Shown here in pieces: positions 17,447-27,800 of a DNA stretch of 64,000 bases. Under the pieces are notes generated by a model that saw nothing but the letters and a program-made list of their open reading frames with translations, made no database searches and was not told where the DNA came from. Positions within the stretch are counted from its first letter, which is position 1. Each line of letters starts with the position of its first letter. Origin of the DNA: an uncultured Eubacteriales bacterium (GTDB lineage Bacteria; Bacillota; Clostridia; Oscillospirales; Acutalibacteraceae); contig CAKSLH010000006.1 in assembly GCA_934466515.1 (NCBI GenBank), forward strand, positions 18,660 through 82,659, in the 5' to 3' direction. A program made the position numbers and the translations under genes.

Positions 17447-18712
17447 ATGTTGGATTACAACTACAAAGACGATAAATTTTATATTCTTCGCAATCTTTTG
17501 AGAGTGCAGAGAGCTTTCGGCATAGGTACCGCAAAAGCTTACGAAGCATATAAAACCCTAAAAGAGCGGGATATAATTCATTGTGACGCTTATACTGTCT
17601 ATAAAATGCTTCCCGAAAAATTCGCCAAGCCGTTTTATAATGTTAAAAGGGAATATAATGACCGAATAATGAATATGTGCAACGAAAACGGAATAAAAAT
17701 TCTTTGTATCGAGGATGAAGAATATCCTAAAAGATTAAAGGAGCTTTATTCACCGCCGCTTTTACTTTATTATAAGGGCACCTTACCTGATATTGACAAG
17801 CTTCCTGCGCTTTGTATCGTAGGTCCGAGAAAGGTTACCGAGTTCGGCGCAAAATCCGCATACTCTTTAGCTTTCAGATTAGCAAGAGCAGGTTTTCCGA
17901 TTATAAGCGGCGCGGCTGTCGGCAGTGATTATTATGCTCACCGCGGAGCCTTGGACGCAGGTGGATTTACAATCGGAGTTTTAGGTTGCGGACTTTTATA
18001 TGATTATCTTCCGCAAAATGCTCAGCTTAGAAAAGAAATTTCCGAAAAGGGCTGTTTAATCAGCGAATATCCTCCGTTTTGTCAACCGGGCAAATTTACA
18101 TTTCCCGTAAGAAACAGAATAATGGCGGCACTCAGCGTAGGCGTTGCGGTAACAGAAGCGGGCGAAAGCTCCGGAGCGCTCAATACCGCTCATCAGGCGG
18201 CAGATCTTAATAAGGATGTTTTCGTAGTTCCGGGAAATCCTACGCTTGAACAGTATAAAGGCTCAAACAAGCTTTTAAGAGAGGGCGCGCTGCCGCTTAT
18301 TGATACTTCCGATATTTTTAATTGCTATCTTACTGAGTATGCCGATAAATTCAATGTTGAAAAAGCTTTCTCAAAATCCGAGGCGGCTCCTAAATTTGTT
18401 TATCCTGCGCCTAACAGCAGAATAAAAAGAACCTCTCCCGCAAAAACTCATGACCCCTATGATTTTTCCGATAAAAAGGAAGATATCAAGCTTTCTGATA
18501 TTTTTGAAAAAAAGTCTGTTAAAAGTCTTTCAAAAGAAGCTCAGATAGTGTATAATTATATAGATAAGCGAAAATTTTCGGCGGATGATATTCTGGGTTC
18601 AGGATTGTCCGACGATGAAATTCTTTCCGCTTTAACTGAGCTTGAAATGGAAAAACTCATAAAGGCGCTCCCCGGAGGCTTTTATGAATTATCAGATAAG
18701 GAGATTGTTTAA
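17447..18712 (+). CDS. dprA: DNA-processing protein DprA
   Basis: DprA loads RecA onto incoming single-stranded DNA during transformation. The Rossmann-like core carries CIVGPRKVTEFGAKSAYSLA, ISGAAVGSDYYAHRGALDAGG, VLGCGLLYDYLPQN and FPVRNRIMAALSVGVAVTEAGESSGALNTA, which are diagnostic; the last 60 or so residues form a winged-helix domain. A SAM-like N-terminal region of about 100 residues precedes. The ATG at 17447 follows the methyltransferase stop by 2 bases; an in-frame start at 17426 would overlap that gene and lacks support. The stop overlaps the topA start (TAATG). Confidence 0.94.
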   Translation: MLDYNYKDDKFYILRNLLRVQRAFGIGTAKAYEAYKTLKERDIIHCDAYTVYKMLPEKFAKPFYNVKREYNDRIMNMCNENGIKILCIEDEEYPKRLKELYSPPLLLYYKGTLPDIDKLPALCIVGPRKVTEFGAKSAYSLAFRLARAGFPIISGAAVGSDYYAHRGALDAGGFTIGVLGCGLLYDYLPQNAQLRKEISEKGCLISEYPPFCQPGKFTFPVRNRIMAALSVGVAVTEAGESSGALNTAHQAADLNKDVFVVPGNPTLEQYKGSNKLLREGALPLIDTSDIFNCYLTEYADKFNVEKAFSKSEAAPKFVYPAPNSRIKRTSPAKTHDPYDFSDKKEDIKLSDIFEKKSVKSLSKEAQIVYNYIDKRKFSADDILGSGLSDDEILSALTELEMEKLIKALPGGFYELSDKEIV

Positions 18713-20814
18713 TGTCTAAATTGGTTATAGTTGAGTCGCCTACAAAGGTTAAAAGTATAAAAAAATATTTGGGATCCGGCTATGAAGTTATGGCCTCAAT
18801 GGGTCATATAAGAGATTTGCCGAAATCTAAGCTCGGAGTTGATGTTGACCATAACTTTAAGCTGCAATATATAAATATGCCTGATAAAAAGGAAGTTATA
18901 AAAAAACTTCAGGAGGCTGCAAAGGAAAGCGACGGAGTAATTCTCGCAACCGACCCTGACCGCGAGGGAGAAGCAATTTCTTGGCATCTTGCGCATATTT
19001 TAGCGCTTGATCTTAATGATGAAAACAGAGTTTCTTTCAATGAGATTACACAAAGCGGTGTTAAAAAAGGAATTTCAAATCCTCATAAAATCGACCTTGA
19101 CCTTGTTGACGCTCAGCAGGCAAGAAGAGTTGTAGACAGAATAGTGGGTTATAAATTAAGTCCGTTTTTGTGGAAAAAGGTTAAAAGCGGACTTTCCGCA
19201 GGAAGAGTTCAGACCGTTGCATTAAGGCTTATAGTCGAGCGCGAGCGCGAAATTGAAAAGTTCAACAGCGAGGAATACTGGACTATCGACGCAAAGCTTT
19301 TAAGCTCAAGAAAAACCTTCGAGGCTAAGCTTTACGGCACTGCGGACGGCAAAAAAATCGACGAAATAAAGAACGAAGAGGCAGCGAATAAAATCGTTGC
19401 AAATTTAAAGGACTGCGAATATGTTGTATCCTCTATAAAAAAGGGAACAAGAAACAAACAGCCTGCTCCTCCTTTTATCACCTCAACTCTCCAGCAGGAG
19501 GCTTCAAGAAAGCTCGGATTTACCGGTCAGAGAACCATGAAGGTTGCTCAGCAGCTTTATGAAGGCGTGGATATTGAGGGAATAGGCGCAACCGGTCTTA
19601 TAACCTATATGAGAACCGATTCGTTAAGAATATCCGAAGAGGCAAGAGCCGCGGCAAACGGTTATATAACTAAGACCTTCGGCGCAGATTATCTTCCTGC
19701 AAAACCGCGTTATTTTAAAACTAAAAGCGGCGCTCAGGACGCGCATGAGGCTATTAGACCTACCGTTATCGACTTAGAGCCGGATAAAATCAAGGCTTCA
19801 TTAACGGCTGAGCAGTATAAGCTGTATAAGCTTATCTGGTCAAGATTTATTGCATCTTTAATGCAGGTCTGCATTCAGAACACCTGCGCTGTTGATATCA
19901 AGGCAGGAGATTATCTTTTTAAGGCAAGCGGATATTCGGTTAAGTTTGACGGATTTACCGTGCTTTATGTTGAGGGCAGAGACGACGACGCTCAGGATGC
20001 GGCGGCGCTTCCCGCAATGAACGAGGGCGATGTTTTAAAACTTAAAGAGCTTATGCCTAATCAGCATTTCACTCAGCCGCCGGCAAGATACACCGAGCCT
20101 ACTCTTATTAAAGCGCTTGATGAAAACGGAATAGGAAGACCTTCGACCTATGCTCCGATTATTTCGAATATTTTACAGCGGAATTATATCGAAAGAGAGA
20201 AAAAGTCCTTAAAGCCTACTCAGCTTGGAACGGTTATTTCCGACCTTATAGTTGAGTATTTCAAGAAGATAGTCGATGTTAAATTCACGGCGGGACTTGA
20301 AAAAAAGCTTGATAAAATAGGCGCAGGAGAGCTTGACTGGATTTCCACTATTTCCGATTTCTATGATGATTTTGACGCACTTTATAAAAAAGCCGAAGCG
20401 TCATTAGACGGCAAAAGGGTAAAGGTTCCCGATGTCGAGACAGATGTTATCTGCGAGAAGTGCGGAAGAAAAATGGTTCTTAAAAACGGCAGGTTCGGCA
20501 AATTCTTGGCTTGCCCCGGGTACCCTGAATGCAAGAATACTAAGCCTGCTCCCGAAAATGAGGTTAATCAGCCATGCCCTAAATGCGGAGCTCCGCTTAT
20601 AAAAAGAATTTCAAAAAAGGGCAAGAAGTTTTACGGCTGTTCTAATTATCCGAATTGTGATTTTGCCTCACCCGGAGTTCCTACGGGTGAAATCTGCAAG
20701 GAATGCGGAAGCTATATTATTAACGGATTAAGAGGCAGAAAATACTGCATGAATTCCCAGTGCCCGTCAAGAGCTAAAAAAACCGAGAAAAAGGCAGAAA
20801 ATGAAAAGAATTAG
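18712..20814 (+). CDS. topA: DNA topoisomerase I
   Basis: A type IA topoisomerase of 700 residues that relaxes negative supercoils. The Toprim domain starts at the N-terminus (LVIVESPTKVKSIKKYLG; acidic triad in ATDPDREGEAISWH), and the active-site tyrosine is in GLITYMRTDSLRIS. The C-terminus carries three zinc-ribbon repeats beginning CEKCGRKMVLKNGRFGKF, CPKCGAPLIKRISKKGKKF and CKECGSYIINGLRGRKYC. Its start overlaps the dprA stop and its end overlaps the start of trmFO by 14 bases, so the three genes are translationally coupled. Confidence 0.98.
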   Translation: MSKLVIVESPTKVKSIKKYLGSGYEVMASMGHIRDLPKSKLGVDVDHNFKLQYINMPDKKEVIKKLQEAAKESDGVILATDPDREGEAISWHLAHILALDLNDENRVSFNEITQSGVKKGISNPHKIDLDLVDAQQARRVVDRIVGYKLSPFLWKKVKSGLSAGRVQTVALRLIVEREREIEKFNSEEYWTIDAKLLSSRKTFEAKLYGTADGKKIDEIKNEEAANKIVANLKDCEYVVSSIKKGTRNKQPAPPFITSTLQQEASRKLGFTGQRTMKVAQQLYEGVDIEGIGATGLITYMRTDSLRISEEARAAANGYITKTFGADYLPAKPRYFKTKSGAQDAHEAIRPTVIDLEPDKIKASLTAEQYKLYKLIWSRFIASLMQVCIQNTCAVDIKAGDYLFKASGYSVKFDGFTVLYVEGRDDDAQDAAALPAMNEGDVLKLKELMPNQHFTQPPARYTEPTLIKALDENGIGRPSTYAPIISNILQRNYIEREKKSLKPTQLGTVISDLIVEYFKKIVDVKFTAGLEKKLDKIGAGELDWISTISDFYDDFDALYKKAEASLDGKRVKVPDVETDVICEKCGRKMVLKNGRFGKFLACPGYPECKNTKPAPENEVNQPCPKCGAPLIKRISKKGKKFYGCSNYPNCDFASPGVPTGEICKECGSYIINGLRGRKYCMNSQCPSRAKKTEKKAENEKN

Positions 20815-22111
20815 TGTTATAGGCGCAGGTCTGGCAGGCTGCGAGGCGGCAAAGGCAATATCAAATAAGGGTATAAAGGTTGACCTTTATGAAATGAAGC
20901 CTTTAAAAAAATCTCCTGCGCATAAATCCGATTTGTTTGCAGAGCTTGTTTGCTCAAATTCGCTTAAATCTTCAAGAATTGATTCAGCGGCAGGGCTTTT
21001 AAAGGAAGAGGCAAGAAGGCTTGATTCGGTTTGTATGAAAGCCGCAAAGCAGTCTTCCGTAGCCGCAGGCGGTGCCTTGGCGGTTGACAGAGATATATTT
21101 TCAAGCTTTATAACAGAAAGCATTTTAAAAGACGAAAATATTACCGTTAAGCATGAAATCGTAAATAAAATCCCAGAGGACGAAATTACAGTCATTGCAA
21201 CAGGCCCTCTTACGGACGGAACGCTTGCCCAAAACATTGAAAGACTTTGCAAGGAAGACTCTTTGAGCTTTTTTGACGCGGCGGCTCCGATAGTCACCGC
21301 AAGCAGTGTCGATATGTCAAAAGCCTTTTTTGCTTCAAGGTATGACAGGGAAGAAAGCGGACAGGGCGATTATATCAACTGTCCGATGAATAAGGAAGAA
21401 TACGAAAGGTTTTATACCGAGCTTATAAACGCAGAGTCCGCTCCGCTAAAAAGCTTCGATAAGCCGTTTAAGGTTTATGAGGGCTGTATGCCCGTAGAGG
21501 TATTGGCGAAAAGAGGGCAGGATTCAATAAGGTTCGGTCCTTTAAAGCCTGTAGGCTTAAGAGACCCGAGAACGGGGCACAGACCGTGGGCGGTGGTACA
21601 GCTTAGAAAAGAAAATGCTAAGGGCAGTCTTTATAATCTTGTCGGATTTCAGACAAATCTTAAGTTTCCCGAGCAAAAAAGGGTTTTTTCTCTGATTCCC
21701 GGACTTGAAAACGCGGAATTTATGAGATACGGTGTAATGCACCGAAACACATTTCTTAATTCAACAAAGTTATTAAACAAAAATCTTTCTTTAAAATCAA
21801 ATCCCAATATATTCTTTGCAGGTCAGATAACAGGCGTTGAAGGCTATATGGAATCAGCCGCATGCGGAATTATCGCAGGAATAAATGCCGCAAATTTCGC
21901 TTTGGGCGAAGAGCCGATTATTTTACCCGAGTTTACAATGATCGGAGCGCTTTTAAATTACATAACCGATGAAACGGTTTCTGATTTTCAGCCGATGGGC
22001 GCGAATTTCGGAATTTTGCCTGAGCTTGACCGTCATATCAGGGATAAACGCGAGAGATATTCCTGCCTGTCCCGGCGCTCGCTTGCTTGGTTTGACGAAA
22101 ATATTAAATAA
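20801..22111 (+). CDS. trmFO: Methylenetetrahydrofolate-tRNA (uracil-5-)-methyltransferase TrmFO
   Basis: A folate- and FAD-dependent enzyme that makes ribothymidine at position 54 in the tRNA T-loop. The N-terminal FAD-binding motif is VIGAGLAGCEAAKAI, followed by the family-specific SPAHKSDLFAELVCSNSLKS and late HRNTFLNSTKLL and FFAGQITGVEGYMESAACG. At 436 residues it has normal length. The dprA-topA-trmFO order is common in Firmicutes. Confidence 0.97.
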   Translation: MKRISVIGAGLAGCEAAKAISNKGIKVDLYEMKPLKKSPAHKSDLFAELVCSNSLKSSRIDSAAGLLKEEARRLDSVCMKAAKQSSVAAGGALAVDRDIFSSFITESILKDENITVKHEIVNKIPEDEITVIATGPLTDGTLAQNIERLCKEDSLSFFDAAAPIVTASSVDMSKAFFASRYDREESGQGDYINCPMNKEEYERFYTELINAESAPLKSFDKPFKVYEGCMPVEVLAKRGQDSIRFGPLKPVGLRDPRTGHRPWAVVQLRKENAKGSLYNLVGFQTNLKFPEQKRVFSLIPGLENAEFMRYGVMHRNTFLNSTKLLNKNLSLKSNPNIFFAGQITGVEGYMESAACGIIAGINAANFALGEEPIILPEFTMIGALLNYITDETVSDFQPMGANFGILPELDRHIRDKRERYSCLSRRSLAWFDENIK

Positions 22112-22140
22112 TGCCTTTTTAAGGCAGAACGGAGAAAAAT

Positions 22141-23124
22141 ATGAGAATAGTTATTGACGCTTTCGGCGGAGACAACGCACCAAAGTCCAATGTTTTGGGC
22201 GCGGCGCTTGCCTATGAAAAATTCGGAGTTGATATAACGCTTACCGGCGATGAAAAAGCCATAAATAAAATAATTTCAGAAAATTCTCTTGATTTGGGTC
22301 CGAATTTTAAAATTGTCGATACAAAAGAAGTTTTCGATATGCACGAGGAGCCTACTTCAATTTTAAAGGAGCATATAAATTCTTCGCTCGGAAAAGCTTT
22401 TACGGAGCTTGCCGAGGATAGGGCGGACGCACTTGTTTCCGCAGGCTCAACAGGGGCTATAGTTGTCGGCGGAACTCTTATTGTTAAAAGAATTAAGGGA
22501 ATTAAAAGACCTGCTCTTGCAGGAATTATGCCTTCTCCCAACGGTAATTATATGCTTATGGATATGGGTGCAAATTCCGATTGCAGACCCGAAATGCTCA
22601 AGCAGTTTGCCGTTATGTCGGATATTTACCTTAAGAATGTTTCCGATATAAAAAATCCGAAAATCGGGCTTTTGAATATCGGCGCCGAGTCAACAAAGGG
22701 CGATGAGCTTCACAGAGAAGCATACGGGCTTTTAAAGGACAGCGGACTTAATTTTATCGGCAATATTGAAGCAAGAGATATGCCGAAAGGCGGATTTGAC
22801 GCTGTTATTACCGACGGATTTTCGGGGAATATAGCTTTAAAAACCATGGAGGGAACCGCCCTTATGATGTTTTCGGAGCTTAAAAAGGCATTTTATTCCT
22901 CATTTAAAAATAAGCTTGCCGCGGCTGTTCTTAAAAGCGACCTTTACGGAATAAAGAAAATGATGGACAGCTCCGAGGTCGGAGGTGCGCCGTTGCTCGG
23001 AGTTAAAAAGCCTGTAATTAAGGCTCACGGAAGCAGTGACGAAAAGGCGATAATGAACGCTGTAAGACAGGCTGTCGCGTTTACCGAAAACGATATTATA
23101 GGTAAAATCAGCGATAATATTTAA
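22141..23124 (+). CDS. plsX: Phosphate acyltransferase PlsX
   Basis: PlsX turns acyl-ACP into acyl-phosphate for the first step of phospholipid synthesis. The protein begins MRIVIDAFGGDNAPKSN and contains ALVSAGSTGAIVVGG, LMDMGANSDCRPEML and VITDGFSGNIALKTMEG, all conserved in the family; 327 residues is normal. In most bacteria acpP lies between plsX and rnc; here rnc follows after only 16 bases. Confidence 0.96.
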   Translation: MRIVIDAFGGDNAPKSNVLGAALAYEKFGVDITLTGDEKAINKIISENSLDLGPNFKIVDTKEVFDMHEEPTSILKEHINSSLGKAFTELAEDRADALVSAGSTGAIVVGGTLIVKRIKGIKRPALAGIMPSPNGNYMLMDMGANSDCRPEMLKQFAVMSDIYLKNVSDIKNPKIGLLNIGAESTKGDELHREAYGLLKDSGLNFIGNIEARDMPKGGFDAVITDGFSGNIALKTMEGTALMMFSELKKAFYSSFKNKLAAAVLKSDLYGIKKMMDSSEVGGAPLLGVKKPVIKAHGSSDEKAIMNAVRQAVAFTENDIIGKISDNI

Positions 23125-23140
23125 GATTAAAGGTGATTAA

Positions 23141-23821
23141 ATGCTCTCTCTTGAAAACAGATTAAATTATAAATTCAATAATATAAGATTGCTTGAAAAC
23201 GCTCTTACACATTCTTCTTTCGCAAACGAGGCTAAAAACGGAATATCTTCAAATGAAAGGCTTGAATTTTTAGGCGATTCGGTACTTTCAATAATAGTGT
23301 CCGATTATATTTTCAAGAAGTTTCCTAATATGCCCGAGGGCGAGCTGACAAGACTCAGAGCGTCGCTTGTGTGTGAAAAAGCATTGTGCGAGTTTTCAAG
23401 AGAGCTTAATTTAGGCGATTATTTAAAGCTTGGAAAGGGCGAAGAAAAGGGCGGGGGAAGAGACCGAGACTCAATCCTTGCCGATGCTTTTGAAGCGGTT
23501 CTTGCCGCAATTTATCTTGACGGCGGAATGGAGCCTGCAAAAAAACATGTAATGAATTTCGTTTTAAGAGAAATCAAGCACCATTCTTCTGAAGAAAGCT
23601 TTAAGGATTATAAGACCGTTTTGCAGGAAATAATTCAGAGAAATCCCGAGGAAAACCTGACCTATATACTTACCGATGAATCGGGTCCCGACCATGATAA
23701 ATCATTTACGGTTGAGGTACATCTCAATTCAAATGTCATAGGAACGGGAACCGGAAAAAGCAAAAAACAGGCTGAACAGATGGCGGCAAAGGAAGCTCTT
23801 AAGCTTATGGGAGAAGATTGA
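23141..23821 (+). CDS. rnc: Ribonuclease III
   Basis: It cleaves double-stranded RNA in rRNA processing and antisense control. The catalytic domain has NERLEFLGDSVLSIIVSDYIF (signature motif with metal-binding residues) and ADAFEAVLAAIYLDGG; a double-stranded RNA-binding domain occupies roughly the last 75 residues (YKTVLQEIIQR ... GTGKSKKQAEQMAAKEAL). The length is 226 residues. A GGTGATTAAATG start context follows plsX, and the stop overlaps the next ATG by one base. Confidence 0.97.
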   Translation: MLSLENRLNYKFNNIRLLENALTHSSFANEAKNGISSNERLEFLGDSVLSIIVSDYIFKKFPNMPEGELTRLRASLVCEKALCEFSRELNLGDYLKLGKGEEKGGGRDRDSILADAFEAVLAAIYLDGGMEPAKKHVMNFVLREIKHHSSEESFKDYKTVLQEIIQRNPEENLTYILTDESGPDHDKSFTVEVHLNSNVIGTGTGKSKKQAEQMAAKEALKLMGED

Positions 23822-24813
23822 TGTCCGCTCATTCGAATATCGCCGTATTTGTTCCGCACTTAGGCTGTAAGCACCTTTGCAGCTTCTGTAATCAAAATCA
23901 TATAACAGGCTGTCATAAACAGGTTAAAGCCGAAGATGTTGACGAGGCGGTTAAAATTGCTTTAAACAGCAAAAATTATGACCCTGAAAATTCTGAAATC
24001 GCATTTTTCGGCGGCAGCTTTACGGCAATTGACAAAAGCTATATGTTAATGCTTTTAAAATCCGCTTATAAATATGTTCTTTCTAAAGAAGCCGCGGGTA
24101 TAAGAATTTCAACAAGACCCGATGCGATAAACACCGAAATTCTCGATATCTTAAAAAACTACGGTGTGACCTCAATTGAGCTTGGAGCGCAAAGCATGAA
24201 AGATGAGGTTTTAATTGCTAACAACCGCGGTCATTTAGCCGAAGATGTTTATAAAGCAAGCGAGCTTATTAAGGCTTACGGGTTTTCATTAGGCTTGCAA
24301 ATGATGACAGGCCTTTATAAAAGCAGTGAGAGCGACGAAATATACACGGCTGAAAAATTCGCGGAAATAAGACCTGAAACCGTAAGAATTTATCCTACAG
24401 TTACATTAAAAAATACCGAGCTTGAAAAAAAGTTTTATGAAAAAGAATATTGTCCGCCGTCGCTTGAAGATTCTGTAAAGCTCTGCGCAAGGCTTTACGG
24501 TTTTTTTACCGAACGCGGCATAAAGGTTATAAGACTCGGTCTTCATTCAATTGAGCCGGACTCATATGTTGCGGGACCTTGGCATCCTGCTTTCAGCGAG
24601 CTTTGTCAGTCTGAAATTATTTTAAAAGAAATCAAGGACAGGCTTAAGGAAAAAGGAAAATATACAATTTATGTAAATAATTCTTTTGTTTCAAAAGCGA
24701 TAGGACAGAAGAAATCAAATATAATCGAATTAAAAAATTCGGGTTATGACTGCAAAGTTAAATGCGACCCGAATTTAAAAAAACATGAAATTAAAATCGA
24801 AAGGTGCGGGTGA
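23821..24813 (+). CDS. Radical SAM protein of the rnc-smc cluster (Elp3-like core)
   Basis: A 330-residue radical SAM protein with the cluster motif CKHLCSFCNQ (CX3CX2C, about residue 17), GGSFTAID, and the Elp3-like segment RISTRPDAINTEIL ... SIELGAQSMKDEVL. It resembles the radical SAM half of Elp3 without an acetyltransferase domain. Such genes are frequently found between rnc and smc in Clostridia, but I know of no assigned function; a tRNA modification role is only a guess. TGATG overlap with the rnc stop sets the start. Confidence 0.8.
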   Translation: MSAHSNIAVFVPHLGCKHLCSFCNQNHITGCHKQVKAEDVDEAVKIALNSKNYDPENSEIAFFGGSFTAIDKSYMLMLLKSAYKYVLSKEAAGIRISTRPDAINTEILDILKNYGVTSIELGAQSMKDEVLIANNRGHLAEDVYKASELIKAYGFSLGLQMMTGLYKSSESDEIYTAEKFAEIRPETVRIYPTVTLKNTELEKKFYEKEYCPPSLEDSVKLCARLYGFFTERGIKVIRLGLHSIEPDSYVAGPWHPAFSELCQSEIILKEIKDRLKEKGKYTIYVNNSFVSKAIGQKKSNIIELKNSGYDCKVKCDPNLKKHEIKIERCG

Positions 24814-24818
24814 AAAGC

Positions 24819-27800
24819 GTGCTTTTAAGTTCAATTCAGATAGTCGGCTTTAAATCCTTTGCGGATAAAACCGTTTTAAAATTCGGAAAAGGAATAACAG
24901 CTGTTGTCGGTCCTAACGGAAGCGGCAAGAGCAATATTTCAGACGCCGTAAGATGGGTTTTGGGAGAACAGTCGACTAAAAGTCTGCGCGGACAGTCAAT
25001 GGAGGATGTAATTTTCGGCGGTACGGATAAAAGAAGACCGCACGGCTACTGCGAGGTTACTTTGAATATTGACAATTCCGACAGAACCTTGAATTTTGAT
25101 AACGATTCAATTTCCGTCACGAGGAGATATTACCGCTCGCATGAAAGCGAATATCTTATAAATAATGTTTCGGTAAGGCTTAAGGATGTCCATGAGCTTT
25201 TTATGGATACCGGACTCGGACGCGACGGCTATTCTATGATAGGTCAGGGAAAAATCGACACCATAATAAGCTCCCGTTCCGATGAAAGGCGGGATATTTT
25301 CGAAGAGGCTTCGGGAATATCAAAATACAGGTACAGAAAAACCGAGGCTGAAAGAAAGCTTACCGCTGCCGAGGATAATTTGCTTCGTCTTAAGGATATT
25401 ATGGACGAGCTTGAATCACGCGTAGGTCCTTTAAAGGAGCAGAGCGAAAAAGCCGAAAAATTCCTTGATTTTGCCGAAAGAAAAAAGAAGCTTGAAATCG
25501 GGCTTTGGCTTTATACGCTTAATAATTCGAAGGATATGTTAAGGGCTCAGGAAAGCAAAATTGCCGCCGCCGAGCTTAAATATAAGGAAATTGAAAACGC
25601 GCTTTCCGATTTTGATAAAATGGCGGAGGAAAACAGCGAAAAATTCAGTCGGCTGACATCGCAGATTGAAACCGAAAGAACAAATATTGCATCGTTTAAT
25701 GAAGAATCCGCAAAGCTTGAAGGCTCAATATCGGTTCTTAAAAACGATATTTTACATAATAACGAAACAATTTCGAGACTTGAAAATGAGAAAAACGAGC
25801 TTAATAATACGGATAATGCCGTTAAGGAAGAAATAGAGCTTAAAAAGAGACTTGCAGCAGAAAAAAATGAAAAGGTAAATTCTTATAATGAAGAGCTTTC
25901 AAAGCTCGAAGAGGAGCTTTCGGGACTTTTGTCAGACAGCGAAAATCTTTCAAGGCAAATTGAAGAGCTTGTTTTAAAGCTTAACGGTTTATCAAATGAA
26001 GAATCCGATTCAAAGGTCGCTATGATAACCTCTAAAAACGCTGCCGAAGAAATAACCGAAAGAAGAAAATCTCTTGACGGTTTGATAGAACAGTCAAAAG
26101 AAGAGCTTGAAGAGGTCAAGTCGGATGTGGCTGAAACCGAAGAGCTTTTAAAGAAAACAGAGGAAAGCATATCATCTTATACAAATACCTTAAGCGGTTA
26201 TGAATTAAGGCTTAAAAACCGAACAGAAACCGTTGAAGAGCTTACGGCAAATTATAACGAAACTGTTTTGGATATTGACGCGAAAAAACGCAGAATTCAA
26301 ATTCTTGTTGAGCTTGAAAGAAATATGGAGGGCTTTTCGCATGCTGTAAAAAGCGTTATGAATTTATCCAAAAGCGGAGTTCTGCGCGGAATTCGCGGAC
26401 CTGTTTCAAAGATTATAACGGTTGATAAAAAATATTCCGTTGCTATAGAAACCGCGCTCGGAAATACTTTGCAGAATATTATCGTAGATACCGATTCGGA
26501 CGCTAAAAGAGCAATAAATTCTCTTAAAACAAGCAATTCGGGAAGAGCCACCTTTATGCCGCTTTCATCAATGCGCCCGAGGGAGCTTAAGGAATCGGGC
26601 TTTGATTCGGTTTACGGCTTTGTCGGTATTGCAAGCGACCTTGTAAATGCGGATAAAGAGTTTATGCCGATAATAAAATATCTTCTCGGAGCAACGGTTA
26701 TTACCGAGGATATCGACAGCGCGGCTTCTCTTGCAAAAAAATACGGCTACAGAGTAAAGGTTGTTTCGCTTGACGGACAGGTTATAAACGCCGGCGGCTC
26801 GCTTACGGGCGGTTCGCTTGTCAAACAGGCAGGTCTTTTAAGCAGAGCGGCTGATATCGAGAAATTAAACGAACAGGTTAAAAAGCTCGAAGAAAAGGAA
26901 AAAACCTTAAAATCGGATCTTGAGTCGGCAAAGCAGGAAATGAATGCGGTAAATGCTGATATTGTTGCGGTTAAAGCTGATTTAACCAATGCAAACGAGG
27001 ACAAAATAAGAACAGTTTCCGAGCTTAAAAGGCTTGAGGGTATTCTTAACGGATTAAATGATGACCTTAATGGTCTCGAAACCGAAAAAACCTCGGGAGA
27101 AGAAAAAGAAAAGGCTTTACTTGAAAAATACAATTCTGCTAAGGCAAAAATCGAAGAAATAACATCTTCAAAGTTTGAAATTCAATCGAAAATCGACGAT
27201 ATGACCGGCGGAAGAAGCACTTTGACCGAAAACAGAGAAGCGCTCTCCGAAAAAATTACCGCTATAAAGCTTAAAGCAATTTCGGACGATAAGGACGCAA
27301 AGCTTCTTTTAAAACAGGCTGAGGATTTGGAAAATTCAATAGAGGACAGAGCAGTAAGAGCAGAAAATATCAACTCTCAAATTGCTGCTGTTGAATTTAA
27401 AATCAAAGGTCTTAATGAAGAAATCGCTGCTACAAAGGATAAAATAGACGATCTTTTCTTTAAGGTTAACGAGTCAAATGACCTGATTGAAAAGCTTATG
27501 CTTGAAAGAAACGAGACTGAAAAATCGGGTGTAGAGCTTAGAAACAACGAGCGCGAGCGCACAGGAGAGCGCGAAAAGATAAGCGGCGAGCTTGCAAGGC
27601 TTACTGAGCGCAAAGATGTCATGATGAGAGAGTATGACGATGTTATAAAACAGCTCTATGACGAATATCAGCTTACTAAGAGCGAGGCGGAAAGCATCGG
27701 AATTTCTGTTGAAAAACCGAGCGAGGTTAAAAAAGAGCTTAATGAGGTAAAGTCGAAAATCAGGTCTTTGGGCAATGTTAATGTTTCGGCTATTGAGGAA

